Origin: Dickeya dianthicola NCPPB 453
Lineage (GTDB): Bacteria > Pseudomonadota > Gammaproteobacteria > Enterobacterales > Enterobacteriaceae
Direction: 5' to 3'
DNA length: 64,000 nt
Assembly: GCF_000365305.1 (NCBI RefSeq)
Contig: NZ_CM001841.1
Span: forward strand, 1,047,653-1,111,652
Below the pieces are notes generated by a model. That model had not been told where the DNA came from and searched no databases. It saw only the letters and a program-made list of their open reading frames with translations. Below are positions 39,902-49,931 of this stretch, piece by piece. The stretch's first letter is position 1, and the number at the start of each line of letters is the position of its first letter. Position numbers and translations under genes: made by a program.

Positions 39902-40813
39902 TTATTTATCACGTTCAACGACGTAGTTCGCCAGCGCCCGCAATGGTGCAATGGCGGCGGGCCTGTCCAACGTTTTTTCCAGTTCATTCAGCGCCGAGAG
40001 AGATTCCTGACACAGTTCCCAGGCTTTGATTTTGGCCGGCTCAAGTCCCAGCAGAGCCGGGTAGGTGCTTTTACCGAGTTGCTGGTCGGCGCCTTGGCGT
40101 TTGCCGGTGGTGGCGCTGTCGCCAATCACATCCAGAATATCGTCCTGTACCTGAAAGGCCAGCCCAACAGCGTTGGCATAGCGGTCGAGACAAGGCAGGG
40201 CGAGGCGTCCGCGTTCGCCGGCGGCCAGCGCGCCTAACCGCACCGAAGCCCGAATCAGCGCGCCGGTTTTATGGCGATGAATGCGTTCCAGCGCCTGTAG
40301 ATCAACCAGCTGGCCTTCCGCTTCCAGATCCAGCGCCTGGCCGCCGCACATGCCTGCCACGCCGCTGGCGCTGGCCAGTTCGGAGATCATCGCCAGCCGG
40401 TCGCGGTCGCTGACTTCCGGCATCGGCGCATCCGCCAGAATAGAAAACGCCAGCGTCTGTAAGGCATCGCCCGCCAGAATTGCCTTGTCTTCGCCGAATC
40501 TGACATGACAGGTAGGCTGACCGCGCCGCAGATCGTCATCATCCATAGCGGGTAAATCATCGTGAATCAGAGAGTAAGCATGAATACATTCAACAGCGGC
40601 GGCCGGCGCGTCGAGGTTATCCTGCGAGATACCGAACAACTGGCCGGTGGTGTAGACCAGAAAAGGGCGCAGGCGCTTACCGCCCAACAATGCGCCGTGC
40701 GCCATCGCTTCCACCAGTGGACTACTCTGAAAAGGCAGGGTGGAAATAAACTGGTTGAGTGCGGCGTTGATGCGTTGATGGTGAGCAGTAAGCTGCTTGA
40801 GAAAATCTGTCAT
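39902..40813 (-). CDS. ispA: farnesyl diphosphate synthase (geranyltranstransferase)
   Basis: Builds geranyl and then farnesyl diphosphate. 303 residues; the first Asp-rich motif is in [14 protein letters not shown] and the second in [12 protein letters not shown], with GGKRLRPFL binding diphosphate. ATG at 40813 overlaps the xseB stop by 4 nt. The unit xseB-ispA-dxs is the usual enterobacterial arrangement, divergent from thiI. Confidence 0.97.
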   Translation of the reverse strand: MTDFLKQLTAHHQRINAALNQFISTLPFQSSPLVEAMAHGALLGGKRLRPFLVYTTGQLFGISQDNLDAPAAAVECIHAYSLIHDDLPAMDDDDLRRGQPTCHVRFGEDKAILAGDALQTLAFSILADAPMPEVSDRDRLAMISELASASGVAGMCGGQALDLEAEGQLVDLQALERIHRHKTGALIRASVRLGALAAGERGRLALPCLDRYANAVGLAFQVQDDILDVIGDSATTGKRQGADQQLGKSTYPALLGLEPAKIKAWELCQESLSALNELEKTLDRPAAIAPLRALANYVVERDK

Positions 40814-41058
40814 AACGACTCATTATCCGGCGTAAAAGGTGTCAGGGCAGCATCAGGATCGTCATTGAGCAGAATCTGAACGCGCTGTTCGGCCTGCTGC
40901 AATTTCGATTGCCCCTGACGGGCAAGCTGGACACCCTGCTCAAAGGCATTCAGCGCCTCTTCCAGCGGCAGTTCGCCCGATTCCAGACGCGACACAATCT
41001 GTTCCAGTTCGGCGAGCGAGCTTTCAAAGCTGACGGGTTGTTCAGTTTTTTTCGGCAT
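40810..41058 (-). CDS. xseB: exodeoxyribonuclease VII small subunit
   Basis: The 82-residue regulatory small subunit of exonuclease VII; several copies coat the XseA large subunit. Conserved [37 protein letters not shown] and a helical C terminus. Likely first gene of its operon; the 240-bp gap to thiI holds the divergent promoters. Confidence 0.96.
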   Translation of the reverse strand: MPKKTEQPVSFESSLAELEQIVSRLESGELPLEEALNAFEQGVQLARQGQSKLQQAEQRVQILLNDDPDAALTPFTPDNESL

Positions 41059-41299
41059 ATTCGTTTCCGGATCTTGTTTATACGCGCCTGTCGGCGCCGA
41101 CGCTACCGGATTGTCACGGCAAGCGCCTCAATGATACGCAATTATGCGCTTAATCCGCGCAGCTTACCGCAATATGGTGGTATACTCCGCGCCCTGGATG
41201 CTATTGGTAACGCCACCTGGACAAGGATGGTTTTACCGATAACGTAATTATCCGCGTACCTGTGTCTTACGCCTTCAGAACCCACTAACGATAGCCGCC

Positions 41300-42748
41300 A
41301 TGAAGTTTATCATTAAATTGTTCCCGGAAATCACCATCAAGAGCCAATCTGTGCGGTTGCGCTTTATAAAAATTCTTACCGGTAACATCCGTAACGTTTT
41401 AAAACAGTACGATGAAACGCTGGCGGTTGTCCGTCACTGGGATCATATCGACGTTCGCGCCAAAGACGAAAGTCAACGCGTGGCGATACGCGATGCGTTG
41501 ACGCGCATTCCGGGCATTCACCACATTCTTGACGTGGAAGAGTGTACTTACACCGATGTCCACCATATTTTTGAACAAGCGCTGGCCACCTACCGCGAGC
41601 AACTGGAGGGGAAAACCTTCTGTGTGCGGGTGAAGCGCCGTGGCAAGCACGATTTCAGTTCCCAGGATGTGGAACGCTACGTCGGCGGCGGACTGAATCA
41701 GCATATCGAGAGCGCGCGCGTTAATCTGACCGCTCCGCAGGTCACGGTGCATCTGGAAATTGAACAGGATCGTCTGCTGCTGGTTAAAGGGCGCTATGAA
41801 GGGATCGGCGGTTTCCCTATCGGCACGCAGGAAGACGTGTTGTCGCTGATTTCCGGCGGATTTGACTCCGGTGTGTCCAGCTACATGCTGATGCGCCGCG
41901 GCTGCCGGGTACACTACTGCTTCTTCAATCTTGGCGGCGCCGCACATGAAATCGGCGTACGTCAGGTGGCGCATTACCTGTGGAACCGTTTTGGCAGTTC
42001 ACACCGGGTGCGTTTTGTCGCCATTGATTTCGAACCGGTGGTCGGCGAAATTCTGGAGAAGGTGGATGACGGCCAGATGGGCGTGGTGCTCAAGCGCATG
42101 ATGGTGCGGGCGGCGTCGCGTATTGCCGAACGTTATGGCGTGCAGGCGCTGGTGACCGGCGAAGCGCTGGGTCAGGTATCCAGCCAGACGCTGACCAACC
42201 TGCGGTTGATTGATAACGCCTCGGACACGTTGATCTTGCGTCCGCTGATTTCTCACGATAAAGAGCACATCATCCGCATGGCGCGTGAGCTTGGCACCGA
42301 GGATTTCGCCAAAACCATGCCCGAATACTGCGGTGTGATTTCCAAAAGCCCGACGGTGAAGGCGGTGAAAGCCAAAATCGAGCACGAAGAAAGTCTGTTT
42401 GATTTCTCGATTCTTGAGCAGGTGGTGGCGCAAGCGCGCAACATCGACATCCGTGAGATTGCCGAGCAGACCCAGCAGGATGTGGCCGAAGTGGAAACGG
42501 TCGGCGCGTTTGCCGCGAGCGATATCCTGCTGGATATTCGTTCGCCGGACGAGCAAGATGAGCGCCCGCTGGCGCTGGAGCAGGTGGAAGTCAAATCGCT
42601 GCCGTTCTACAAACTGGGGACGCAGTTTGGCTACCTGGATCAGAGCAAAACCTACTTGTTGTATTGCGAGCGCGGGGTGATGAGCCGTTTGCAGGCGCTG
42701 TACCTGCGCGAACAAGGATTCAATAACGTCAAGGTGTATCGTCCCTGA
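41300..42748 (+). CDS. thiI: tRNA sulfurtransferase ThiI
   Basis: Makes 4-thiouridine at tRNA position 8 and passes sulfur into thiazole synthesis. 482 residues as in E. coli: N-terminal ferredoxin-like and THUMP domains, PP-loop [13 protein letters not shown] (about residue 185), and a C-terminal rhodanese domain whose persulfide Cys456 is in [11 protein letters not shown] bidirectional terminator separates it from convergent yajL. Confidence 0.98.
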   Translation: MKFIIKLFPEITIKSQSVRLRFIKILTGNIRNVLKQYDETLAVVRHWDHIDVRAKDESQRVAIRDALTRIPGIHHILDVEECTYTDVHHIFEQALATYREQLEGKTFCVRVKRRGKHDFSSQDVERYVGGGLNQHIESARVNLTAPQVTVHLEIEQDRLLLVKGRYEGIGGFPIGTQEDVLSLISGGFDSGVSSYMLMRRGCRVHYCFFNLGGAAHEIGVRQVAHYLWNRFGSSHRVRFVAIDFEPVVGEILEKVDDGQMGVVLKRMMVRAASRIAERYGVQALVTGEALGQVSSQTLTNLRLIDNASDTLILRPLISHDKEHIIRMARELGTEDFAKTMPEYCGVISKSPTVKAVKAKIEHEESLFDFSILEQVVAQARNIDIREIAEQTQQDVAEVETVGAFAASDILLDIRSPDEQDERPLALEQVEVKSLPFYKLGTQFGYLDQSKTYLLYCERGVMSRLQALYLREQGFNNVKVYRP

Positions 42749-42772
42749 CAGGCTGCTCATGACGTAAACCAG

Positions 42773-42802
42773 AAAAAAAGCGCCTAATCCGGCGCTTTTT
42801 TT
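42773..42802. terminator. bidirectional terminator between thiI and yajL
   Basis: Seven A then GCGCC (42773-42784), loop TAATCC, GGCGC then seven T (42791-42802). The A and T runs on both sides serve both convergent genes. Confidence 0.92.
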
Positions 42803-42813
42803 GTCTCTGTGCT

Positions 42814-43413
42814 TCAGGCCGGGTCCTGATAATAGTTGTAGATACCTGGCGGCGGCACCAGCTGTGCCGCGATTTTCGCCGCTTTATCTTTACCCAGCAA
42901 CAGGTCGATCAGCTTCAGGGCGAAGTCGATACTGGTGCCGGGGCCCTGGCTGGTCAGCAGATTGACGCGCGGGTCGAACACGACGCGCTTTTCGAGCCAT
43001 TTTTCCGGCGAAATCTGCGCTTTCAGCGTTGGGTAGCCGGTCATATTGCCGACCGGAAATAACTGATGGTGCTCCAGCACCACTGCTGGCGAGGCACAGA
43101 TCGCCGCCACGATTTTTCCTTCCTGATGGGTTTGCCGCAGGCGCTCAATCAGCAGCGGGCTGTCGCGAAAACACTCTGCGCCTTGCAGACCGCCGGGCAG
43201 CACGACCGCGTCAAAGTCATGATCGGCCACCGCCACCAGCGGCGCGTCGGCAATCAGCTTTACGCCGCGGGAGCAGGTGATTTCCGTGCTGCCATCGCTC
43301 GCCACGCTGGCTGTGGTCACGCGGATTCCTGCCCTGACCAGCAGATCGATGGTGGTCACGGCTTCGATTTCTTCGCTACCAGGCGCCAGACAGACCAGAA
43401 CCGAGGCGGTCAT
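42814..43413 (-). CDS. yajL: YajL, DJ-1/PfpI-family protein
   Basis: Oxidative-stress protein of the DJ-1 superfamily, described as a chaperone and protein deglycase (the latter debated). 199 residues from ATG 43413; AGGAG is 7 nt upstream, while the ATG at 43419 is too close to it. The reactive Cys106 is at the nucleophile elbow AAICASPA, with Glu in APGSEEIE and the [14 protein letters not shown] segment. It overlaps the 3' end of panE by 38 nt, an arrangement I recall also in E. coli. Confidence 0.95.
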   Translation of the reverse strand: MTASVLVCLAPGSEEIEAVTTIDLLVRAGIRVTTASVASDGSTEITCSRGVKLIADAPLVAVADHDFDAVVLPGGLQGAECFRDSPLLIERLRQTHQEGKIVAAICASPAVVLEHHQLFPVGNMTGYPTLKAQISPEKWLEKRVVFDPRVNLLTSQGPGTSIDFALKLIDLLLGKDKAAKIAAQLVPPPGIYNYYQDPA

Positions 43414-44296
43414 ATTCATTCTCCTTTCGTTTAATATAGTCGAACAGACGGCTGTTTTCCGGCAAGGATAGCCCATGAGCGCGGGCGCGGCGCAGCAGAT
43501 AACCGGTGATATAGTCGATTTCCGTATGCCGCTGCGCCAGCACGTCCTGACGCATCGAGGAGGTATTGGCCGCCGTGTTCTGGATGATTTGGTTCACATA
43601 GAGCTGCAGGCTTTCCGACGAGGTATGGAAACCTTCGCGGTCCATGACCTGCGCCACTTCCTGACAGAGCGCCTCAACCTGTTCCGGGTAAGCCTGCAAT
43701 TCGCCGTTGGTGCATTGATGCAGCACGGTTAACGGATTAATGACGCAATTGGCGGCCAGCTTTAGCCAGCAGGTTGCCGTAATGTGGTTATGCCAGGCGA
43801 CGTCAGGCAGGGCCTGATGCAGGGTTTCCGCCAGTTGGCTTTGCTCTTCTTCCCGGTGTGTCGAGCGGTCGAGTGTACCGATATGGGTAATGCCGGCCGC
43901 GACATGCACCACCGTCGCCGGATCCCGCCGTGCCGCATGCGTGGTCACCCCCAGTAGCAGCGGCTGGCTGATTGCCGGCAGTTCCTCCCAGGTTCCCATT
44001 CCGTTGTGCAACAGTAAAATGGTGCAGTCGGGGCGTAACCGGGGCAGCAGGGAGGAAACCGTATCGGATACCTGCCAGGCTTTCAGCGTGACCAGCAACA
44101 ATTCGCTTTGCGCCAGGTGTTCGGTGTTGTTGGCTGCCAGATTAAGGTTACAACGCTCGCCGGAGAGCATCGTAACGTTAACCTGGCAGGATACTTGCGG
44201 GATACGCAGCCAGCCTTGTACATCATGCCCTTGCCGGTGTAACGCATTGAGCCAGAGTTGACCGATGGCGCCACAGCCAAGAACGGTAATTTTCAT
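43376..44296 (-). CDS. panE: 2-dehydropantoate 2-reductase
   Basis: NADPH-dependent reduction of ketopantoate to pantoate for coenzyme A synthesis. 306 residues: Rossmann motif [10 protein letters not shown] (residues 6-15), [10 protein letters not shown], the catalytic Lys in [15 protein letters not shown] and the Asp-rich [10 protein letters not shown] segment. It overlaps yajL downstream and is divergent from yajQ. Confidence 0.96.
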   Translation of the reverse strand: MKITVLGCGAIGQLWLNALHRQGHDVQGWLRIPQVSCQVNVTMLSGERCNLNLAANNTEHLAQSELLLVTLKAWQVSDTVSSLLPRLRPDCTILLLHNGMGTWEELPAISQPLLLGVTTHAARRDPATVVHVAAGITHIGTLDRSTHREEEQSQLAETLHQALPDVAWHNHITATCWLKLAANCVINPLTVLHQCTNGELQAYPEQVEALCQEVAQVMDREGFHTSSESLQLYVNQIIQNTAANTSSMRQDVLAQRHTEIDYITGYLLRRARAHGLSLPENSRLFDYIKRKENEYDRLGSGLSGAW

Positions 44297-44468
44297 CCGC
44301 GGTTTCCTTTGTCGAGGGGATCCAGCCTGTGTTTATCCGGCTTATCATAAAGTATTCCGCTGTCGTCTGCCCGCCGCTTGTTGCGTGCGGCGCAAGAGGC
44401 GGGACGAATTTTGCTTATTTGGCGCGAGCGGTTATCATGCTCGGCAGCTATTGTCAGGAGAAAAAACT

Positions 44469-44960
44469 ATGCCATCTTTCGATATTGTTTCGGAAATCGA
44501 CATGCAGGAAGTCCGTAATGCGGTGGAAAATGCCACCCGCGAGCTGGGCACCCGCTGGGACTTTCGTAATGTACCGGCCAGCTTTGATCTGAATGAAAAA
44601 GCACAAACTATCAAGGCGGCCAGCGAATCGGATTTTCAGGTTAAACAACTGATTGAAATTCTGCGTGAAAAGCTGGCAAAACGCGGAATTGAAGGCGGTT
44701 CGCTGGAGATTCCTGAAGAAATGGAACACAGCGGCAAAACTTACAGTGTGGAAGCGAAGCTGAAACAGGGCATTGAAGCCACACTGGCGAAGAAAATCGT
44801 CAAGCTGATCAAAGACAGCAAGCTCAAGGTTCAGGCGCAAACCCAGGGCGAACAGGTGCGCGTTACCGGGAAATCCCGCGACGACCTGCAAGGCGTAATT
44901 GCACTGGTGCGCGGCGCCGATCTGGGCCAACCTTTTCAGTTCAATAATTTCCGCGATTGA
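44469..44960 (+). CDS. yajQ: YajQ, nucleotide-binding UPF0234 protein
   Basis: Cytosolic protein of 163 residues with two ferredoxin-like folds; homologues in Xanthomonas and Pseudomonas bind cyclic di-GMP. Starts [36 protein letters not shown] and [14 protein letters not shown] are conserved. ATG at 44469 has AGGAG upstream; the open frame reaches back to 44265 without conservation. A terminator follows at 45011. Confidence 0.95.
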   Translation: MPSFDIVSEIDMQEVRNAVENATRELGTRWDFRNVPASFDLNEKAQTIKAASESDFQVKQLIEILREKLAKRGIEGGSLEIPEEMEHSGKTYSVEAKLKQGIEATLAKKIVKLIKDSKLKVQAQTQGEQVRVTGKSRDDLQGVIALVRGADLGQPFQFNNFRD

Positions 44961-45010
44961 TCCGCGCTATTCTTGTTGCGGTTAATCAGCGACAGAAATT
45001 TGTGGTTTGT

Positions 45011-45037
45011 AAAAAAGGCGCCTTGAGCGCCTTTTTT
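45011..45037 (+). terminator. rho-independent terminator after yajQ
   Basis: AAAAAAGGCGC (45011-45021), loop CTTGA, GCGCCTTTTTT (45027-45037): a perfect 11-bp stem ending in T. A second small hairpin (ACCGCCTCC/GGAGGTGGT, 45052-45072) follows. Confidence 0.9.
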
Positions 45038-45136
45038 ACTATCAGCGTTAAACCGCCTCCAGGGGAGGTGGTGATGGTTTTGCTGCAATCTTCCAGTCCT
45101 GTTTCTTCCTGTATTGTAAAGCGCCTACCGCTTGCG

Positions 45137-45164
45137 TTGACAAAAAATAAATTCCTTATTTAAT
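45137..45164 (+). promoter_or_regulatory. sigma-70-type promoter for the aldo/keto reductase gene
   Basis: TTGACA (45137-45142, perfect -35), a 16-bp spacer, TTTAAT (45159-45164, five of six to TATAAT). It would start transcription near 45171, about 190 nt before the start codon. Confidence 0.55.
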
Positions 45165-45198
45165 CAATGTGATAAATAAATTGTGGACGTATTTATGC

Positions 45199-45218
45199 TA
45201 CTTACATGGCTGTAAGTA
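45199..45218. promoter_or_regulatory. 20-bp palindrome, candidate operator
   Basis: TACTTACA (45199-45206) and TGTAAGTA (45211-45218) are perfect inverted repeats around TGGC. The site lies just downstream of the candidate promoter at 45137, where a bound repressor would block transcription. The 403-bp gap 44961-45363 holds this, the promoter and the yajQ terminator. Confidence 0.5.
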
Positions 45219-45363
45219 CTTCACAGCCAATAGACACGACGGTAAAAAAGTGCGGACTCATACCACGTCTGGGACAACATAAAGCAAAAGACAGGGACGC
45301 CCTGCTGCTTTGCGTACTGAGTGTGCCGAAGTTATTAAAAAAATCTTTTATAAGGAGTGCGCC

Positions 45364-46554
45364 ATGAATCGTCGACACTTTCTCAAGGTTGCCGCTGGCA
45401 GTGCCATTACGACACTGGCTTTTAACGGCATTGCTCAAGCACAAAGCAATAGCAGTACATCGGCAGTGCTTCCATCATCGCTGAAAGAACGTGGTTCTAT
45501 TTTGCCAACCCGGGGAAACATCGTTCGTACCAACCTGCCGCTGAATCAGTCGATGCCTGGCATGCGCTACCGCACGCCGTATCGTTTTGGTATGGGCGGA
45601 ACACAAATCGGCAATATTTTTGCGGCGATCAGCGATGAGCAGGCGCATAGCGTACTGGCGGCTGCCTGGGATTCAGGGGTTCGCTATTTCGACACGTCGC
45701 CGTTTTATGGCTATGGGTTAAGTGAATACCGTCTTGGGCAATTTTTACGTAGTAAACGCTCGGATGAATATATTATTTCTACCAAAGTCGGCCGTGTGTT
45801 GAGGCCGACGACCAACGCTACCGCTAACGCCGCGTTGTGGGCATCTCCCGCGCCATTCAGCTATGAATACGACTTCTCTGCTGCCGGTGCGCGCCGTTCG
45901 GTAGAAGATAGCCTGCAACGGTTGGGCGTGCCGAAACTCGATATTGTTTATATCCATGATTTATCACCGGATAATACCGAGCTGCCGCGCCCGTGGCAGG
46001 AGCATTTCGCTCAGGCGGCCAAGGGCGCGATGGTGGAATTATCGCGGATGCGTGATGAAGGGCTGATCCGTGGCTGGGGATTTGGCATCAACACGCCGAA
46101 TGCCGCGGTGCTGGCGGCTGAGTCGGATGTGCCGACGCCGGATATTGTGTTGCTGGCCTGCCAGTATTCGCTGTTGGATCATGCGGACACTCTGAATAAA
46201 ACCTTCCCGGCGTTACAGAAAAAAGGAATCTCAGTGGTTGTCGGCACCCCGCTGAATGACGGCTTTCTGGGTGGGCGCAGTCGCTACCACTTCAGCGACA
46301 ACATTCCGCCGGGAGCGATAGAGAAACGCGCGCGGCTGGCGACGATTGCCGATCGGTTTGGTATCGACATTCGTACCGCGGCATTACAGTTTGCGGCAGC
46401 GCCTTCGATTGTATCCGCCGTTATCCCAGGATCGCGGGTTCCTGGACAGGTACGCGCCAATGCCGAGTCAATGAAAGTGGCGATTCCGCCGGAGTTCTGG
46501 AACACGCTGCGCCGTGAAGGGTTGATCGCGTCTGGTGCGCCCGTGCCTGCTTAA
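45364..46554 (+). CDS. Tat-signal aldo/keto reductase
   Basis: 396-residue NAD(P)H-dependent oxidoreductase of the aldo/keto reductase family. The N terminus MNRRHFLKVAAGSAITT has a twin-arginine motif (RRHFLK), a hydrophobic core and AQA at residues 24-26, predicting folded export through Tat. The catalytic tetrad is visible: Asp110, Tyr115 (FDTSPFYGYG), Lys141 (STKVGR) and His198 (YIHDL). The family includes D-threo-aldose and fucose dehydrogenases; the substrate is unknown. Tat export fits an enzyme that folds around its nicotinamide cofactor first. AAGGAG precedes ATG 45364. An NTF2-like secreted protein follows after 91 bp. The pair is not at this place in E. coli. Confidence 0.88.
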   Translation: MNRRHFLKVAAGSAITTLAFNGIAQAQSNSSTSAVLPSSLKERGSILPTRGNIVRTNLPLNQSMPGMRYRTPYRFGMGGTQIGNIFAAISDEQAHSVLAAAWDSGVRYFDTSPFYGYGLSEYRLGQFLRSKRSDEYIISTKVGRVLRPTTNATANAALWASPAPFSYEYDFSAAGARRSVEDSLQRLGVPKLDIVYIHDLSPDNTELPRPWQEHFAQAAKGAMVELSRMRDEGLIRGWGFGINTPNAAVLAAESDVPTPDIVLLACQYSLLDHADTLNKTFPALQKKGISVVVGTPLNDGFLGGRSRYHFSDNIPPGAIEKRARLATIADRFGIDIRTAALQFAAAPSIVSAVIPGSRVPGQVRANAESMKVAIPPEFWNTLRREGLIASGAPVPA

Positions 46555-46645
46555 GCATGACCTGACAAGCCCGAGCGTGCCATATGATATCCCTGTTTAT
46601 TGTCTGGTGCGCCATTTTTCACCAAACGTTATTGAGGCACCGTGG

Positions 46646-47143
46646 ATGAAAATAGTGTGTGCTGCACTGATATTGAGCCTGTCAGCGACGTTGCCTTTCT
46701 CGGCTCAGGCGACATCTTCGCAACGTGAAGCAGAGATCGCCGAGCTGGTTGGTAAGCGGGATCTGGTTCAGGAAGAAAAGAACCGTGCGCTGGTGGTTGC
46801 GTTTTATACGGAAGTGTTAAGCCATCGCAGGGTAGCACTGGCCGGTAATTATTTGAGCGAAAATTACATTCAACATAATCCTTATGCCGCGACCGGGCGT
46901 GAGGCATTTGTGGCCTTTTTTACTGATCTATTCCATCGTTATCCGCGATCCGAACACCATATTATCCGTACCGCTACCGACGGTAATCTGGTCTATCTGC
47001 ATGTGTTGGCGAAGAATGCCCCGAACGATCCGGGGCGGGCGGTGGTCGATATTCTGCGTGTTGATAACGGTAAGATAGTGGAACACTGGGATGTGGTTCA
47101 GCCGATACCTGAAACGAGCGCCAATACCAACGGGATGTTTTGA
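46646..47143 (+). CDS. secreted SnoaL/NTF2-like protein
   Basis: 165-residue protein with a Sec signal peptide (MKIVCAALILSLSATLPFSAQA, cleavage after about residue 22). The mature part is an NTF2-like cone: NRALVVAFYTEVL, YLSENYIQHNP, GREAFVAFF, then HVLAKN and VVDILRVDNGKIVEHWDVVQ at the end. This is the SnoaL-like pattern of small cyclases, isomerases and binding proteins. Its function is not assignable, but same-strand placement after the exported aldo/keto reductase suggests a joint periplasmic role. ATG at 46646 has GAGG upstream. Confidence 0.82.
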   Translation: MKIVCAALILSLSATLPFSAQATSSQREAEIAELVGKRDLVQEEKNRALVVAFYTEVLSHRRVALAGNYLSENYIQHNPYAATGREAFVAFFTDLFHRYPRSEHHIIRTATDGNLVYLHVLAKNAPNDPGRAVVDILRVDNGKIVEHWDVVQPIPETSANTNGMF

Positions 47144-47145
47144 TA

Positions 47146-47170
47146 CGGCTTGCCCCGGTTTGGGCAAACC
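47146..47170. terminator. hairpin between convergent NTF2-like gene and yajR
   Basis: CGGCTTGCCC and GGGCAAACCG pair (one mismatch) around loop CGGTTT. It fills the 35-bp gap between the two stops. No long T run is present. Confidence 0.5.
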
Positions 47171-47178
47171 GTCGACCC

Positions 47179-48543
47179 CTATTGGCTGACCAACTGCTCC
47201 AACTGCTGCCGGCTGGTCTTCCTGCGATCGATTTTCACGTAGGCGCTGGATTCATCCGGCACAATCACCACATCCGCCACGCCTGGATGCCGTTGCAGTT
47301 TATCGGACAGCGCATTATCCCGCAGCGCTTCATCCGGCAAGGTAATGCGCAGGCTGCTCAGATAAGGCGGTTCCTGCATGGTGAAGCTGACCAGCAGCCA
47401 GGCCAGCCCCAGCAGCGCGCCCGCGCCGAACACCAGCGATGCGCCATGCAGGTCGTACAGCGCGCCGCCGAGGCTGCCGCCAATCGCCACCCCGATAAAC
47501 TGGGTGGTGGAATAGACCCCCATCGCGGTGCCTTTGTAACCGGCGGGCGACTCCTTGCTAATCAGGGATGGCAGCAGCGCTTCCATGACGTTGAACCCGA
47601 GGAAGAACAGCTGAATACCGATAAATATCTGCCACAACGCATGGTTGCCTGCCAGCAGCAATACCAGCTCTGCCGCAATCAGAATCATGACGCAGGCAAT
47701 AAATACCTGCTTCATTCGCCGTTTGACCTCGGCATAGATGACGAACGGCACGACGGCGGCGAACGACGCCAACATCGTCACCAGATAGACCTTCCAGTGG
47801 TGTTGCGGCGCCAGACCTGCCTGTTCCATTACCCGTGGTAATGCCACAAAGCTGGACATCAGCAGGATGTGCAGACTCATGATGCTGAAGTTGAGTTTCA
47901 GCAGTCGGCCGTTGGCCAGTACTTTGCTGACGCCGCCGCGTATGATGGCGGACTCACGATTCAACACATGGGATGACGAAGAGGGGATGACGGCCAGGGT
48001 AATCACGATAGCCAGCAGCGCCAGCAACGCGATCCCCCAAAACAGCGCATTCAGACCTAACGCGTGGGTGACTATCGGGCCGACTACCATCGCGATGGCA
48101 AAGGTAATGCCGAAGCTGACGCCGATGAACGCCATCGCCTTGGTACGGTTTTGCTCGCGGGTTAAATCCGACAACAGTGCCATGACCGCAGCGGAGATCG
48201 CGCCGGAACCCTGCAGCGCGCGGCCCAGAATAATGCCCCAGATGGAGTTGCTGAGCGCGGCGATGACGCTACCCAACACAAATATCAGCAGGCCACCGAC
48301 AATCAACGGTTTACGGCCAATGCGGTCGGACATCAGCCCGAATGGGATTTGGAAGAGCGCCTGCATCAGGCCGTAAATGCCTATCGCAACGCCAATCAGT
48401 GATTCGCTGGCGCCTTGCAGGGCCATTCCGTAAGTGGTCAGCACCGGAAGCACCATGAACATGCCCAGCATACGAAGTGAAAAGACCAGACCCAGTCCCC
48501 ATGTCGCCCTCTGTTCTACAGGGGTCATGCGATTATCGTTCAT
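47179..48543 (-). CDS. yajR: MFS transporter YajR
   Basis: Inner-membrane major-facilitator proton antiporter, 454 residues. Twelve helices with motif A GLMSDRIGRKPLI between TM2 and TM3, motif B GRALQGSGAISAA in TM4, and a C-terminal cytoplasmic ferredoxin-like YAM domain (about residues 390-454, HPGVADVVIVPDESSAYVKI). Substrate unknown. It precedes the cyo operon on the same strand, as in E. coli, with a terminator between. Confidence 0.95.
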   Translation of the reverse strand: MNDNRMTPVEQRATWGLGLVFSLRMLGMFMVLPVLTTYGMALQGASESLIGVAIGIYGLMQALFQIPFGLMSDRIGRKPLIVGGLLIFVLGSVIAALSNSIWGIILGRALQGSGAISAAVMALLSDLTREQNRTKAMAFIGVSFGITFAIAMVVGPIVTHALGLNALFWGIALLALLAIVITLAVIPSSSSHVLNRESAIIRGGVSKVLANGRLLKLNFSIMSLHILLMSSFVALPRVMEQAGLAPQHHWKVYLVTMLASFAAVVPFVIYAEVKRRMKQVFIACVMILIAAELVLLLAGNHALWQIFIGIQLFFLGFNVMEALLPSLISKESPAGYKGTAMGVYSTTQFIGVAIGGSLGGALYDLHGASLVFGAGALLGLAWLLVSFTMQEPPYLSSLRITLPDEALRDNALSDKLQRHPGVADVVIVPDESSAYVKIDRRKTSRQQLEQLVSQ

Positions 48544-48641
48544 TGTTACCTCTGATATTCCGTTAGCGCTATTTTAGTGTCCGGACCCAAAAGCGTAAAC
48601 GACAGGTTTGTTTCTGTATTTGGCAAAATAGGGAAGGGAAT

Positions 48642-48669
48642 AAAAAAACAGACGGGCAAGCCCGTCTGT
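48642..48669 (-). terminator. rho-independent terminator of cyoABCDE
   Basis: ACAGACGGGC (48648-48657), loop AA, GCCCGTCTGT (48660-48669). Read on the minus strand the hairpin is followed by a T run (48648-48642). It lies 23 bp after the cyoE stop. Confidence 0.92.
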
Positions 48670-48691
48670 CTGTAAGCATGTACTGATGATA

Positions 48692-49585
48692 TCAGTGCAG
48701 GTAAGTCAGCAGGGTTTCCTGCATCGGCGTCATCGAATCCACCGACATCATGACGCTCAGTGAGGTGATGGCGACGATGGAAAACACGAACAGCTTTTTT
48801 GCCCATACGCGATCGTCGTTCGGGCGTTTGTAGCCGGACAGCGCCATGCCGAGCCACCAGACGCTGACCGCCGCCGCCACCACCAGATATTTGTACCCGG
48901 CGTAACCGCCCAACGACAGCATCAGGGTTGCAATCATAAACGCCAGGATATACAGCGTAATATGATGCTTCGCCACCGAAATGCCTTTGACGACCGGCAG
49001 CACCGGAATATTGGCGGCCTGATAATCCTTAAAGCGGAAAATGGCGATGGCATAGGAATGCGGCATTTGCCACAAGCTGAAGATCAGCAACAGGATTAGC
49101 GCGCCGGCGTCAAACTGATTGCTGACGGCGCAATAGCCAATGACTGGCGGCGCGGCGCCTGACAGGCTGCCAATCAGCGTGCCGTAGACCGAGTGACGTT
49201 TCATGTACAGGCTGTAAACGCCGACATAAACGACAAACCCCATCACCGCCAGCCACATGGCCAGCGGATTTGCCGCGAGGTACAGTAACGCAAAGCCGGC
49301 AATACCCAACAGCGAAGCGTAGATCAGCGTGTTTTTCAGCGGAATCAGCCCCTTCACCAGAACCCGATTCTTGGTCCTCTCCATTTTTTTGTCGATATCG
49401 CGATCGATAACGTTGTTAAAGACGCAACCCGATGCAACGACCAGCGACACCCCGATCAGGGTCGCGACAAATAGCGGATAGTTGATGGTGCCCTTGGCTG
49501 CCAGCAAAAATCCACCGATAACGGAAATCAGGTTGCCAAAAATAATGCCCGGTTTGGTGACCTGCAGGTATTGCTTAATCATCAT
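48692..49585 (-). CDS. cyoE: heme O synthase (protoheme IX farnesyltransferase)
   Basis: UbiA-family prenyltransferase that adds farnesyl to heme b, giving heme O for the oxidase encoded upstream; FPP comes from ispA (40 kb region). 297 residues, about nine membrane helices. Asp-rich motifs [18 protein letters not shown] and the YSLYMKR region bind prenyl diphosphate. It starts MM (49585/49582), 13 bp after cyoD. Confidence 0.97.
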   Translation of the reverse strand: MMIKQYLQVTKPGIIFGNLISVIGGFLLAAKGTINYPLFVATLIGVSLVVASGCVFNNVIDRDIDKKMERTKNRVLVKGLIPLKNTLIYASLLGIAGFALLYLAANPLAMWLAVMGFVVYVGVYSLYMKRHSVYGTLIGSLSGAAPPVIGYCAVSNQFDAGALILLLIFSLWQMPHSYAIAIFRFKDYQAANIPVLPVVKGISVAKHHITLYILAFMIATLMLSLGGYAGYKYLVVAAAVSVWWLGMALSGYKRPNDDRVWAKKLFVFSIVAITSLSVMMSVDSMTPMQETLLTYLH

Positions 49586-49598
49586 GTAAAAGGCTCGG

Positions 49599-49931
49599 TT
49601 ACTGAATCATCATGTTGTGGTGCGCATTCATCATGATCCACAGGGATCCCACCACCACGATTGCGATAATCAGGGCGGTAAACACAATGGCTACCACATT
49701 CCAACGCTCTTCTGATGACGTATTGAGATGCAGGAAGTACACCAGATGAACCAGAATCTGGACAACGGCGCAGCCCAGCACGGTCAGCAGAATGACGCTG
49801 TGGGAAGCCGAACCGTTCATCACCAGACCGAACGGAATAACAGTCAGGATGATGGACAGGACGAAACCAATCAGATAGGACTTCACGCTACCGTGGCTGG
49901 CGCCGGCATGATCGTGTGTGGAATGACTCAT
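49599..49931 (-). CDS. cyoD: cytochrome bo(3) oxidase subunit IV
   Basis: Small accessory subunit of 110 residues with three membrane helices, starting [23 protein letters not shown] at 49931 shares its first base with the cyoC stop (TAATG), so translation is coupled. The open frame runs back to 49976 inside cyoC without family support. Confidence 0.96.
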   Translation of the reverse strand: MSHSTHDHAGASHGSVKSYLIGFVLSIILTVIPFGLVMNGSASHSVILLTVLGCAVVQILVHLVYFLHLNTSSEERWNVVAIVFTALIIAIVVVGSLWIMMNAHHNMMIQ

